Assembly (NCBI RefSeq): GCF_037975245.1
Contig: NC_092568.1
Span: 27,090,501-27,154,500, forward strand
Length of the DNA: 64,000 nt
DNA from: Apostichopus japonicus
Taxonomy: Eukaryota > Echinodermata > Holothuroidea > Aspidochirotida > Stichopodidae
Reading direction: 5' to 3'
Shown: one piece after another, positions 11,830 through 25,072 of the stretch
How the letters are laid out: every line of letters begins with the position of its first letter
How positions within the stretch are numbered: position 1 is the first letter of the stretch
Notes under the pieces: generated by a model
Databases searched by the model: none
Told to the model about the DNA's origin: nothing
The model's input: only the letters and a program-made list of their open reading frames with translations
Program-made: the position numbers and the translations under genes

Positions 11830-11930
11830 CTAATTGCAAATTGTCCCATCATTCTACTTAACCTGTTTCTCTGTGTTGAGTGTAATCTGCAACTGAAGAG
11901 ATCCTGCTACCAGGATCGAAACAAATACTC
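11830..11930 (+). repeat. Second copy of the GATC hairpin and GAAAC repeat module
   Basis: Reads CTTAACCTGTTTCTCTGTG, then ACTGAAGAGATCCTGCTACC and AGGATCGAAAC. GATCCTG and CAGGATC form a perfect 7-bp stem around CTAC. The upstream words and the hairpin position parallel the module at 6160-6330, so both belong to one dispersed family. Confidence 0.5.
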
Positions 11931-12367
11931 TCTACCTTTTTTAAGAGGAATTTATTTTTCTCACCTTGTTTTGCTCTCTCACTCTGTAATTTTAGTATTC
12001 GACCAGTTCCATAGCAGTCTCTTCAGTGTCCATTAAGTTTTTAAAGCTGTAATAATAGCATTGTGTCACTGCACACACACATCTACATACCCACACATTC
12101 TGATTACATGAGACAGCCTTGAAGATTTACACGGTTCATGTTCAATTATATATACTGAACTTGCCTTCATTTTCTTCTATTTAAAACCAAATCAGGAAGA
12201 ATTTTGTCCCTGTCTATTCAGAATGTTGGTTTTATTGCACAAGAGTTTTGAATCTTGTGAATCTATTCCTTTTAGATGCACATGTTTTTCTTTTTTTGAG
12301 ACTGTTTAAACTGCTTCATGCACCAGACAAGTATTTTGACGGCTTAAGTGGGGATGATTTCTGTCTT

Positions 12368-13317
12368 CCATATACAGTATTCTGACAGTCTATATGTATT
12401 CTAGCTGTAGTAATGGCACTCCATATATACAGTATTCTGACAGTCTCTATGTATTCTAGCTGTAGTAATGACACTCCATAGATACAGTATTCTGACAGTC
12501 TATATGTATTCTAGTTGTAGTAATGGCACTCCATAGATACAGTATTCTGACAGTCTATATGTATTCTAGCTGTAGTAATGGCACTCCATAGATACAGTAT
12601 TCTGACAGTCTATATGTATTCTAGTTGTAGTAATGGCACTCCATAGATACAGTATTCTGACAGTCTATATGTATTCTAGCTGTAGTAATTGACACTTCAT
12701 AGATACAGTATTCTGACAGTCTATATGTATTCTAGTTGTAGTAATGGCACTCCATAGATACAGTATTCTGACAGTCTATATGTATTCTAGCTGTAGTAAT
12801 TGACACTTCATAGATACAGTATTCTGACAGTCTATATGTATTCTAGCTGTAGTAATTGACACTTCATAGATACAGTATTCTGACAGTCTATATGTATTCT
12901 AGCTGTAGTAATTGACACTTCATAGATACAGTATTCTGACAGTCTATATGTATTCTAGCTGTAGTAATTGACACTTCATAGATACAGTATTCTGACAGTC
13001 TATATGTATTCTAGCTGTAGTAATTGACACTTCATAGATACAGTATTCTGACAGTCTATATGTATTCTAGCTGTAGTAATTGACACTTCATAGATACAGT
13101 ATTCTGACAGTCTATATGTATTCTAGCTGTAGTAATTGACACTTCATAGATACAGTATTCTGACAGTCTATATGTATTCTAGCTGTAGTACTGGCACTCC
13201 ATAGATACAGTATTCTGACCGTCTATATAGCTGTAGTAATGGTATTCCATAGATACAGTATTCTGAGTCTATATGTATTCTAGCTATAGTACTGGCACTC
13301 CATAGTATTCTGACAGT
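12368..13317. repeat. Minisatellite, 55/56-bp unit, left block
   Basis: About 17 head-to-tail units contain ATAGATACAGTATTCTGACA, GTCTATATGTATTCTAGCTG and TAGTAATGGCACTCC. Units ending GGCAC are 55 bp and those ending TTGACAC are 56 bp. From about 12858 to 13190 the 56-bp form is repeated almost without change, so that block expanded recently. The array is interrupted by a LINE fragment and resumes at 14613. Confidence 0.92.
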
Positions 13318-14612
13318 ACAGTACGGAAACTGCCCTCAATGCAGTTCATAATTTTATTACATCCAAGCTTGATGAAGACTGCTTTGTCCTTTAAGTTCTT
13401 TTAGACTTATCATCAGCTTTTGATACAGTTAATCATTCCATTTTGTTGGAAAGACTGCAGTCAAAGTATCGATTAGGTGGTACTGTTCTATCCTGGTTCA
13501 ATTCTTATATTACTGAGTGTTATCAACAGGTGAAAATTGAAGATGTTCTCTCGTCTCCTCGTCCATTAGTTACTGGTGTTCCACAGGGCTCTGTACTTGG
13601 ACCTGTTCTTTTTTCTTTATACTGTATCTTGCGGAGCTGAGTGATATTATTCGGCACCATGGTGTTCATTTCCATCATTATGCGGATGATACTCAATTAC
13701 TTCTTGCTTTCGATAAGGATGATGTGCCAAATGCTTTTCATAAAATGGAAACCTGTATAAGTGCTGTAAACACTTGGCTTACAACTAATCAGTTGAAACT
13801 AAACTGTGATAAAACAGAGTTTATTGTTTTTCGATCGCGTTTCTCTGAAGTTACACCTAATTTTCCACCACTTACTGTTGGTAAAGACTCTATTAATATC
13901 TCCTCAACTGTTAGAAACCTTGGTGCATATTTTGACCAGACCATGTCACTTGAAAATCACGTTACTAATCTCTGTCGTTCTGCAAATTGGCAACTTAGGA
14001 AAATCAGTTTGATGAGGAATTACCTCGATAATAAGACTTGTGAGATACTGGTCCATGCGTTTGTGACATCAAAGCTTGATTTTCTTAATTCACTTTTATT
14101 TGGCCTTCCTGATTCGACCATCAAGAAACTCCAAAAGATCCAAAACACCGCTGCCCGTATTGTGAAAAGGAAAGGAAGAAAGTGTCGCACCACCCCACTT
14201 CTGAAGGAACTTCATTGGCTACCTATCAGCTACAGAATCCAGTATAAAATACTTCTTCTCACCTTCTGTGCTCATCATCTTGAACGGCCTGTGTACCTGT
14301 CACAACTTCTCTTGCCATATACTCCAACTCGCACACTTCGTTCCTCCAACAAACTGTTTTTAACTGTTCCAAAACCACGATTGAAGAACTATGGTTACAG
14401 AAGCTTCCAATACTCTGGGTCTTATCTCTGGAACAAGTTACCAGATCACATTCGAACATGCTATAAACTTTCTACTTTCAAAAGTCTACTTAAGACCCAT
14501 TTTTTCACTTGTTCTTTTGTAAATTAATTTACTTTCTCTGTAAAGCGCTTTGAGCAGTAACTTTTGTTTACTGATTTGGCGCTACATAAGTCTCATTTAT
14601 TATTATTATTAT
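13318..14612 (+). mobile_element. 5'-truncated LINE (CR1/L2-like) within the minisatellite
   Basis: This fragment of a non-LTR retrotransposon runs from the middle of the reverse transcriptase to the 3' end. It starts abruptly inside one minisatellite unit (…CTGACAGT), and the array continues with ATATGTATTCTAG on the far side. Only a base or two of the unit is missing, so the LINE clearly inserted into a pre-existing array. The 3' end has TGTAAAGCGCTTTGAGCAG, GGCGCTACATAAG and a run of ATT triplets, the kind of tail seen on L2/CR1-type LINEs. The endonuclease domain and 5' end are absent. No clear target duplication is visible. Confidence 0.85.
13323..14527 (+). pseudogene. LINE reverse transcriptase, C-terminal part, broken
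   Basis: The frame opens in TETALNAVHNFITSKLDED and reaches LDLSSAFDTVNH, the first catalytic-aspartate motif. GVPQGSVLGPVLFSLY follows. A TAA interrupts the frame at 13392-13394. Near 13620-13626 the frame shifts by one base. The new frame carries HHYADDTQL with the catalytic YADD at 13679-13690, and then runs to a stop at 14527. The last 250 residues hold the usual LINE C-terminal region (LHWLPISYRIQYK, then SGSYLWNKLPDHIR). RNA-dependent DNA polymerase is the family role; here the stop, frameshift and missing N-terminus rule out a working protein. Confidence 0.88.
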
Positions 14613-14960
14613 TATATTATATGTATTCTAGCTGTAGTAATGGCACTCCATAGATACAGTATTCTGAGTCTATATGTATTCTAGCTATAGTACTGGCACT
14701 CCATAGTATTCTGACAGTCTATATGTATTCTAGTTGTAGTAATGGCACTCCATAGATACAGTATTCTGACAGTCTATATGTATTCTAGTTGTAGTAATGG
14801 CACTCCATAGATACAGTATTCTGACAGTCTATATGTATTCTAGTTGTAGTAATGGCACTCCATAGATACAGTATTCTGACAGTCTATATGTATTCTAGCT
14901 GTAGTAATGGCACTCCATAGATACAGTATTCTGACAGTCTATATGTATTCTAGCTGTAGT
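14613..14960. repeat. Minisatellite, 55-bp unit, right block
   Basis: About six more units of the array at 12368-13317, beginning mid-unit right after the LINE tail and degenerating after 14958. Here the GGCAC (55-bp) form dominates, while the left block next to the LINE is mainly the 56-bp form. Confidence 0.9.
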
Positions 14961-17900
14961 ACTACTGGCACTACTGCAGGACTTACTGTACCACCTGTCT
15001 TAGAATTAATGAAAACAATCTACCTCACAAAAGGGGCTATTAACATCCAAAGTGCTGACCATGTGTGGCAAAATAGAGTTACACTGCTACAGTACTACTG
15101 CAATCAATAGTGTAAGTATGTAGTATTTGAATACTTTAAAAGTTGGAATACCACATATGCTGTAGTTAAAACAAGCTTTTCAATGTCCTTGGGACGAGAG
15201 ATACTGTACTGGGATACATTATGCAAGATTATTCAATTTGATTAAGTTCAATTTAATACTGTAAGTATCTGCAAATAAAGCATATATCCAAAGTTCTACA
15301 GTAACTTTAACTGATTGAATCTGTTTGCCAATAGGAATCCCAATAGGAATCAAATTGACTGTATCCATGGATAACAGCTATTAGACATCTATTAGACAGT
15401 TATTAGACAATTGACAATGCATCAAAGTGATCAATTAACATGTAATTAAAGATCGTTAACATGAAATATTTGCCAGCTAGCTGCAATTAAAATTGTTAAC
15501 AGCAACTACTTAGCATTCTGTCTGTCAATTTCATGTTCCTTGTCCTATGAGTTAAAAAAGACGTGAAAGTAAAATAATGTGTGATTTTAATTTACTACTG
15601 TATAAACTTTTAGTTCCCTACATCCTTCAGGCATGTCTCAAGGGCTCTTTGGTTGTATTAAAGAAGTTGTCGTACTTTCTCCATATTGAGTGGTTAAAGA
15701 AAACCAGGAATAACACTATCACTGATACCTGCTTTTATACAATTTATACTATGCTAAGAATTTAGAGTAAATATATATAATGTAAAATCTTTGGCATTTT
15801 TTAGCCCAATCTTGATGGGTTGAATATTAGCTACTGTACGCTATATAGACACAGGCTTATGGCAAAGATCGTGAAGCAATATGATCCATTTCAAGGAGAA
15901 GCACCAAGCAATGCTGTGATCGGCAAGAAATACAAAATAAATAAAAATGTCATCAAGAAGCAGCATTTTGTGTTTATCCTGGTGCGGTATAAATAAATAC
16001 TTCTTGTTGATACTGGAATCAACTTAATGTAACTTCAGCAAATTTCATTTCCAACTAAAAGTGTTCTCCCAAAACTAAATGGAAAGAGAAAATGTGGAAT
16101 TGTTTAAATCAATATTTGTACAGACTAAGATGTCAACATTGACAAAACTTTAATACTGCAGGCAGCCAAACTTTGTCTCTTAGTAAAAATATTTTAAATT
16201 ATAATCCTTCATTATTTTCTAATCATATTTCTGAGGGAGCTTGATATCCAATTAAATTGGTTAACTATACATTCATACTGTGAATGTCAAAATTGGGCTA
16301 GTATGTTCAAAAACATTACAAAAAATTAACAATCTTTTCAAACTTGGGTGAACATGAGCATATTAATTCCTACACATGCATGAAAGCACTGGTACTTAGT
16401 TAAAATCATCTATGAACATATTGCCTGAGGATACTCTCCACGACGGACACTTTCGTTATCATTCTGAATTACGTACAGGGTAGTGAAAGAATCTAACGTC
16501 TACGTCCTAATGGATCTCCAAGAAATAAAACACATTGTATGCCTTTGGTAATGCAAAACCAGGAGTCATTAGGCTGAAACACTGTGCAAGACACTGCCAG
16601 GAGATATATATTGTATCGCAGAAGTGACTTGCTGCTATATGAGTTACATGCAGTGTACGTGTGTGTCGATCTTATTGTTATCTGATATACATCGTCTGGG
16701 TTCTGACTGACAGATCTGTGCGATTTAACATCTTACAGTAATCGTAACATTTCTGTCACTGCGAGGGCGACACTCATTCCATTCGTGCAAAGAGAATACC
16801 TTTGGGACATTGATCTACAAATGTATACCGTTGTATGCATATACAGGTCTAGCATTTTGCTACAGACATCATGTTACTTTAAATAGATCAATTTATGCAT
16901 ACAGAAGTAAAAGGAGGTAAACTTAGCAATCTTAAAATTCTGTATAGAAATAACTCCATTCCTTTGGATAATGTAAGACTACATTTTGTCATGATCCATT
17001 TGCATTAGATGATCTTTAGTTTATTACACATTTAGTTTTCCTTGTTATGTTCTCATGCGCTAAGCCTAATACAGTAAAGTGCTAGTATCAGTACAGTATA
17101 TGTATATTAGACTTCTACTACGTACCAGCTTTAATATGCATGAATATATACTATAGTACAGTAGCCTGAACTCAGGTACTTGACACCTTCTGGCTTGATG
17201 TGCATTTAAATTTTTACCAACAGGGCTTGTGGTTGCACAAAAGAACACAATATGCATTGTATTAAAGACATTTCATTGTGCAGTGACCTACTGTAATGTA
17301 CAGTTTATATGCATGTAGTATGTACAGTAGTTGAGCTAGCACTGTAATATCATCAATATTAAAAAGCAGAAAGCTGTGAGAGGTTTAAACATGTAATAGT
17401 GCATATGCGGTAAAAACTACATATCCTTCTAGATTCGACGGGCACCTTTTCTAGAAGTAAACAATAACAACAACATGTCCATTTTTATCTTCTTTAGTGG
17501 TGCATTTTCACTTGCTCATCATTTGTGAAAGCGCCAACATTTTGAGGGGAATCCATATCATTATGAGGCGATGAATAGGCTTTTATATAAACCGGCAGTA
17601 CCAGAACTGCATGAGATGAATAGGCCATAATAATGGTAATTTCATCTGTATCTTCAGTATATATGCATAAATAGTCTTTAATAATTTCAACCCTTTTAAT
17701 TATGCGTTCTAAGTACATACTCATACAGGTTACTCCAAAACTACTTTACCCTGGTGAAATGGATGTATCTACAATCTATGAACTTTGACTTGTCTCCCTC
17801 ACATCAATTGCTCTGTACAGTAGCTCTACCGTTTCTGCAGCGAACTGGCAAAGTTATCTATCGACCTTCCACATCAGCACACAGTCACAGCCAGCTAACC

Positions 17901-20624
17901 TACCTACTCATTCAACTATCAGCACCACCCAAAGTATCCAGTTCCGATTTCAAAAAGAGATCAGAATTAGAGAAGTCTACTGACATATATTTTTCATCCA
18001 ATAAATAGTTAAATTTTTGTACTGCATGCTACCTGTCACAGGTTTCCAATGATTCAACTACTGTATCACTGTTACATAATTCCATTCCAAATCTTGAAAT
18101 TATCTCCCATGTTTCCCAATTACTTTCCATATATTCCTTTAGGGACAACTTGAAGAATTCCAAGCTTCTGATGTTTGTTTGTTTGATTATACATCATGTA
18201 TTATTTTTTCTTCTGTTTTGATTTACAAACTGTATAAAACCTGTGAATTTTTTATGGGACGTACTATAAAGGCACAGGTATGTTGCATCAAACTTGGCTG
18301 TGAATTTTCTGTGGTGTGATAACATGCCTTGCTTGACATAGCTTAGAATTACTGAGGCGTGACTTTTGAAATGTTATGTGATATTTTATGAATATAACTG
18401 AGTATATGTCTTGATTTAACTTCATCACGAACAAATCAGTTAAATCAATAAAATGGAATAATCTCTTTACAATAATGTGTTTTGATGCAGCATTGAAGTA
18501 TTACAAACTTTCAGAACTAGCAAGCATGCCAAAGGTATCAAATTTCATGGGAAGAACAAAGAAAAGTCATTTCCATACTTTGCTATTTGCAAGAATATTC
18601 GCAATAGTGTGGACCGTCAGGGGGAGACGAGGCCGGGGGGAGAGGGTATTATGGTAGGAGTAAAACCCCCTGCTTCTAATTTCAACCATTGGGTGAAAGA
18701 ACTATCAGGGTGGTAGACTGAATGTGGTCAGTCACTGGGCAGGAAATAGGTCTGGTTCACACTACAATAATATTACAATTTGACCATGAGTAAGGTAGAG
18801 AAAGAGTGCAATAGTAGGCAAAGACAGGTACTGTAAGTGAGGAGTGACAGAAATACTGCAGTAGTACTGTAAGTTCTATTAAAGTTTGTGTTGATCACCT
18901 ACTGTACACTGACTCACTGAGTAGTCCTATATCCTGGGAAAAGTAAAGACAACGCCATGTACTGTATTGTCATAATTAACTGCCTTCTCAACAGTCTGCC
19001 GAACATGCTGCCAATGGAGATTTTCTGGCATGTTGTTGGCATTTCAATATAGCATTTAACAGCACTGCATACTTTGGTAACACTTTTTCTGACACTATTT
19101 TAATGCACTTGCATTATTAACGACTGACGTCACATATTTGAATTGGGGCGATTGGCGAGACGAGACAAACTTATCCAACTTTTGCAATTATACCCACTGT
19201 GGCATTTTGGTCTGACTCAAAAACAGACAGCGAACATCTCAATTGAAATTGATACACTAAGGACAAGAAACATGCTGCCCAAAGGAAAAGCAAACAACAA
19301 CAAAAAAACGAAAAATAGAACCCAACAAACAAACAGTAATTTAGATTTTCTTTAAGGAAAAAAATAATATTTGATGACTTGTAACATCCATTCCATGAAA
19401 CCCCTATTAAGCAATTTATCTCCCTCAAAGTGTAGGATAGTTGTGAATTTGAAGTCTAATTGAGCTGTAACTATGAGCAAAAAGCGACTGCACCACTGTA
19501 ATGAATGCACTTGCCTTCAGGCTTGGGCACTAAAGAATACATCAAAGAAAATAACACATCCATCAAACCTTGTATGTATATAATCTAGATTATACAGAAA
19601 GTCCAAACTGTAAATGCCTTGGCCCCCTTGTTACAGATATTAAGTCTCAACGGGAGAAAAAAAAAGGTGTTTAACTGAATCATAGAGTCAGTTCATCGCT
19701 CAACCTTTTAGAAATTCCTTGAAAGTTGTGACAAAGACACAGACCTGCACTGTTAAAGTAAAATCAACCTTTTTCATTTTATGACTTAAACAATGAACAA
19801 AGTAATTCTGAAGAAAAAAAGGTCTCTTTTTTTTTTTGCAACTGGTAATTTTGGCGACCACAGCATTGACTTACTTTTTTGTCTTTTGAAGCTACAGTAC
19901 AGTGAATGATCGTGGAAACTAAATAATTCGCCAATTTTTTGGGTTTATTCTTTTACTTTATGCACTTCCTACAAGGCATACACTACATGAGACATTGAGA
20001 AAGCATACCACTGAACTTTAGACTGTGGCAGATGTTATGATGACAACTGTTACTGAGTATTTGAAATACAAAATATCCTGAAATTATTTTTTTCTTTTTC
20101 TTTTTGGTTGGAGGGGGGGGATTTAATGAAAATTCAATAAACCTCTGATGCAATCTAAATCTTTCCAAATCAATCCCAAAGAATAAAGTTTAGGAGCAAA
20201 ATATTTAATTGAAAACTAATTGATGGAAAGTATGAAGACACTACTGTATGTAAAGAAGCTATGTAAAGTACCACTGAACATTGTACAACAGGCACAACTA
20301 CGTACAGTAGTATGGTAATATATTCAAACTCAGGAAGACATTCTTCTCAGTCCTTAAGTTCTTTCTTTTGCTTGCAAAATTCACCGACCTCAAAATCACT
20401 ATGCAAGATATATTATTAGCTACATTCATAAATTTTAATGTACATGTACGTAACGCCTGGAAAGGGAGAACATCCATATAAAAAACATTAAAAACAGTCC
20501 CCAAAATCCCTCCCTTAACACGAAAAGGATACTTGAATGATTGTAAAGCTCTTTAGCAATCCAAGGAAGAAAACTTCCGAATTCTCAGGTACCGTTATGG
20601 ACGAATTCCAAAGGAAGAAAATCC
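14961..20624. other. Intronic DNA, no gene seen
   Basis: AT-rich sequence inside the same minus-strand intron. Short open frames (for example 17754-18008, 19143-19355) have no domain or splice support. Long T/A homopolymers occur near 19825-19840 and 20088-20105. No mobile element with clear ends was found. Confidence 0.5.
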
Positions 20625-20800
20625 ACTCGAAAATAACTTGTCAGACACTTTGAATGGTAGAATGAGAAGGAAGGGCAATGACCGGAGGAGCCGGTCATAG
20701 AGGGCGCACAGTGTTAAAAGGTTACCAGGACATTCTCGACACGGTAGAACGTGGTGCTAAGGTTGTGAGGTGACAGATGAGCGAGGAGCGTAATATAACC
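20625..20800 (-). mobile_element. Copy of the short foldback repeat family
   Basis: Read on the minus strand it matches 8978-9125 through CTTAGCACCACGTTCTACCG, GTCCTGGTAACC, TTTTAACACTGTGCGCCC and the ATTCTACCATTCAAAGTGTC block. It ends about 50 bp from the donor site of the exon at 20850-20947. The two copies differ by scattered substitutions, so both are old insertions. Confidence 0.7.
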
Positions 20801-20849
20801 CCCTGGAAATGGGAAGCATTTACAAATCTCCCAGGAAGCGTAGACTTAC

Positions 20850-20947
20850 CTGCAATTGCTGAATTATTGTTGGTGACGGTTTGACTTGATTCAATGCACA
20901 AGCTGCATGGTAGGCTGCGACCAATTCCTCTGTACTTACATCACCAA
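20850..20947 (-). CDS. PPP1R37: PPP1R37-like gene, second visible coding exon
   Basis: A 98-bp minus-strand exon lies between a TTATTTCACAG acceptor and a perfect GTAAGT donor. The first two bases complete an Ile codon split with the exon at 32906-33176, and the rest reads GDVSTEELVAAYHAACALNQ followed by VKPSPTIIQQLQ, ending in phase 0. Vertebrate PPP1R37 has, right after its DPWK string, a similar helical segment of the form VxxEExxxAYxxAC…QLQ that leads into the repeat domain, and the match is good along the whole exon. The role in that family is binding and inhibiting PP1. Introns on both sides are very long, about 12 kb upstream and 16 kb downstream. Confidence 0.75.
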
Positions 20948-21482
20948 CTGTGAAATAAGAAACACAGTATTGAAGGTACAATATTAACATACATATATAT
21001 TCTGTATACCAACTTTAGTATTGAATACAAAGCTGTTTAGGGATGAAGAAAGAAGAACACACCATCTACTGTACAACTTGTTTAATTGGTTTTCATAATA
21101 CAGAAGACGTGAGCACAGATTTTCATAATAGTTATATCATTTTAAGCAAAATAATCTAAGAAACTCAATGAAAAGGTTAAATTATTGAAACACAGAAAAC
21201 CGAATGTTTTTTATTCAAAAACAAAAGGGATCTGAGGTTTTTCCCCATCCTGTCAATTGTATAGCTAATAGGCCTACTATACTGTACACCCATACCCATA
21301 CACAAAGGGTACCTACACACCCACGTCTACCCTGTTTTTCTTTGTTTATCTAAAATATGTGTGAATGATATAAATATAACTGAATATGTCGAAAAACCTG
21401 TTGTTGTAGTTGCTTATCAAAGCATTCTTGGGATTTCAATATCAAAGGGTACCATGTCACTATACTGTACAGTAGGTCTACA

Positions 21483-21690
21483 TGGTAGAGCGTTAGTGCA
21501 GATGTTGTGTGGAGACATGTATGTTAGAGAGTAAAGTAAATTAATATGATATCCAATAATCCAAAGAGGCAGAACAATTAAGACGGCATCCATATATGCT
21601 GTAGATAATTAGTGTATTATTCATTTAATTACATGGTAGAGTGATAGTGCAGATGTTTTGAGGAGACACGTATGTTAGAGAGTAATGTAA
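21483..21690 (+). repeat. Two tandem-spaced fragments of the foldback family
   Basis: CATGGTAGAGCGTTAGTGCA followed by GATGTTGTGTGGAGACATG occurs at about 21480-21540, and again with substitutions at about 21630-21690. Both are followed by a GTTAGAGAGTAA(A/T)GTAAA block and ATATGATATCC. The 150-bp spacing suggests a local duplication of one diverged repeat end. Confidence 0.6.
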
Positions 21691-22475
21691 AATAATATGA
21701 TATCCCTGAGACAGAACAACTAGTGTACCATTCTTTTAATTTGCTCTGTTAGTTTTATATTCATCAACAGTATACTCCTCTGAGTTACAATATTACCAAA
21801 TTAACACTAAGTGTATATTTTATGCACATTTTGTATTTTACATAACAATCAATACTCTGAATTGTGAAAAGATTATTTATCATAATTTAGTACAATATGC
21901 AGCAGAGTTAAATTCATGAATATTAACCAAAAGTAATTTAATTAGTCTCTGCAAGACAAACTTTATTTTCTATTTGCATGTTGAGAAACTTTTGCTAATT
22001 ACCACTACCGTAAATATCACGGGGCTACTATGAATTTATAATTTCGGTAAGTTACATCATCACCAATAAATAATACTGTAGTATTCAATTGAATTCAGGC
22101 AGCCTATTGTACTACAAAACACAAGCCACTTTTTGGCTATGCTTTAGGGCAACATTTATACAGTAGAATGATTTTAATTGTATCGATATATTCACACGGA
22201 TGTAACATGTGCAATCGGTCTGTGGATAATTATTTACAGTACACTGCAACTGAATATGTACACGACTAACTTCATATATTTTGTCCGGAAATATTTTACC
22301 TTATTTAGTATTCGCACTGTAAAAAACTTGTTCCGGCAAACGTGCTATGTACACATATGTGAAGATGTTTACTGTTTAAATATAAATCTGTAAACAGATA
22401 CATAGCATTATGTATGCAGAAATTTTACAATATCCTTTAAAAATTCAAAATTGACCAGGTACGGATAGTTATGAG

Positions 22476-22640
22476 TGATTAGTTTACCTGTCTCCTCACA
22501 ACCTCAGCACTCTCGCTCTCACTGTGTCTAGAGTTAACTGGTAACCTTTTAACACTGTGCACCCTCTATGACAGAACCTCCAGTCAACGACCTCCCTTCT
22601 CATTCTACAATCCAAAATGTTAAGAACATTGGTTTTCGAC
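22476..22640 (+). mobile_element. Third copy of the short foldback repeat family
   Basis: TTTACCTGTCTCCTCACAAC and the CTTTTAACACTGTGCACCCT block match 8978-9125 in the same order, ending with a TTCTCATTCTACAATCC segment. The right inverted end is not seen, so this copy is incomplete. It starts about 1.5 kb upstream, in the gene's sense, of the exon at 20850-20947. Confidence 0.7.
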
Positions 22641-25072
22641 TTAAATTTGTATCTGCTCCAATCTTACGGATCCCGATCGGAATCCCGATATGTATCCTTT
22701 TAATTTGTCATGCAAACCTTATAAGCACTTTAGAAATCATGCTCTACTTTTTTATTTATTTTTTAACTTCTAAGTCCAAAGCAGTCCTTACCACTTAAGC
22801 AGGTAGCGGTAGGGCAGTTGATGGAGACTTGTGCAGTTGTTAAATGCGGCTAATGGCTCTGACTAAAAATTAATGAAGGCCAAAAGTGCTGAATCATTTT
22901 TAATCATTGTTAATTTTTACCGTATAAATACAAACTCTGTTATCATGTAATCTCTTTGACCAGTACAGTGCATATGTTCAGAATCGAATCAAAAATATTT
23001 TATGTTGTAAAACACCCATGCTGCATTATGATATCCTATCATGATCCAACGTTGATCAAGTAGCCCATCCCATCAACTTCCTATTTCATTTCATGCATAT
23101 CTTGATACCATCCAACAACCAATCCCACTAATGGGTATGGCCACGTGGTACCCATTACCCACAGTGTAACTGCAAGCACCCTTTCTTCTTACATTAGATG
23201 GACGATTCCAATATATGTACACCATGTCTCTCTATTATACGTGCATGATATGTATCTTGCACTCTCCAATGCTAGATACAGTACCTCCCTTCTGTAGATC
23301 TGGATTTTGTGACAAATTTAAATTTGGTTTTAGACATTTTCATTGAAATGTAGCTCGGGGCATCGTTGGGTTAAAACGGAATAAATTAGGTTAGTGGTCC
23401 ACTCAACGGGCAGCTGGATTGCTGTCAGGTGTTTGGATTTATCTAGAGCATGCAAATCACTACCTAGCTAAAATCTGATCACTACCCAAACTCAATCACC
23501 TGAAAAACAAAACTGTCTGGAAACATTTTGATCAGCATATGATATCGTCCTTTCGATTCTCCCGGGAAATTTGGGATATATAGCATTCTGAGAAATATCA
23601 CAAAATGGAAAAGACAAGAAAGCGCCTTAAAAACTATTGAACCTTCCTCCACGCATTGGGAGCCTGTTTCCGTCGGTCGGGTATCTATATGCGACTGAAG
23701 ATGCACTTACATTCAGGATGGATTCATAGTTGAATGGGCTTGACATGACAGCTTGCCATGGATGTAAGAGACTGCAAATCGGAAGTACAGTATTATATAT
23801 ACTGTATGTACAGTCAAATCGGACACAGTGTTACAATGTAACCATGTAAGTAGGAACAGTATGTACACAAGGTTAATATGTGTGCAAGAGTAGGGGGAAG
23901 AAAACTTGATAAGAGCAAACTTTTTTGTATATTATGCACAGAAAACTTTTCAGAAATTTGTAGATTGCATTTCCCTCAACTTTCAGGTTAAGTTTGTCTG
24001 AACACATCAGCAAACTGAAACTGGTTGCGAACATTTTTGGTTTCTTAACAGTGTAACGAGATGCCTTTCAAAAATATTAAAACTGGTTATCCACCTTAAA
24101 CTAAAGGTTTAATTTGTCTACCAACTAATTTCATATGATTAGTTTCTTGAGTATCTCCTAGAGTACAGTACTGTAGCTGTTGGGATAAATCTGATAAATC
24201 CTTCTACACTGAAAAACAAAATAACATTTATCAAACTGAGACACACCCTCCTACAGACATCCCCTGTGGTATAACCATGAGAAGGTTAATCTGTGAGTGT
24301 TAAAAATTTGACTCTATGAATTTAAGTTTACCCAACATTTCATGTCTGGACACTTTCATCTCACCGCATATTTAAACAGAATCAGAAAACTTTTTTTTTT
24401 GGCACTCAGGTTCAAACTTCAAGAAGCACTGCATTATTGTCAGCAGCATCAAAGAATTTGTGTTCACCAACAAATTGATGAAGTGATAAGATTTATAGTA
24501 TGAAGACAGAAATTTGAGGCATACGATGCTGTGTATAGTGTACAGTGATGTACTGTACAATTCCACAGTTGCCTTTCAGTTTTGCCACATCATGAAACTG
24601 ACACAGTAATGAAATCTGAGTATTAAATATAGCATCATGATTTGCAGATGCACCACTTAATATGTAATGAATAATTTGATTAATAAAGTGCAGACATATC
24701 CACCGATAACGGTGCTCGAGGCGCATCACAATATTACCATGGTCAATGATAACCTGTCAAACACAGACAATTCCTGCACATGGCAGCAGCTAAACATCGC
24801 CCAACAGTTGACTTTATTTCACAGTTCCCCATTAATACACCTGGGTGAAGAGAGGCAATGGACTTAGTACGCCTTGCCCAAGTCAGGAGAGTCAAGACAT
24901 GTACTGTAAGCAAAATTAATTCATGATTTGTGGGTCATCAGAACTTATTTCTTAAAGTTGAGCAAACAGTTTTTGCTGAAGGCTGCATATCTAAAAGTAC
25001 TATTGGTGAAGAAATGTATCTGACTAAACTAGATAAGTATTAAATTCTTTCATTAGTACAGATAGTGACAGG
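22641..25072. other. Intronic DNA, no gene seen
   Basis: No exon or complete mobile element is recognisable. Short open frames here lack domains. Confidence 0.5.

Noticed and set aside
11889-11924. Hammerhead ribozyme at the second hairpin module
   Set aside because: CTGAAGA-stem-GAAAC is present, but I found no stem I partner within a reasonable distance, no stem III and no NUH site. Kept only as a low-level finding.
12368-14960. Regular 55-bp repeats as a CRISPR-like array
   Set aside because: The units are contiguous with no unique spacers, and the DNA is from an animal; it is a minisatellite.
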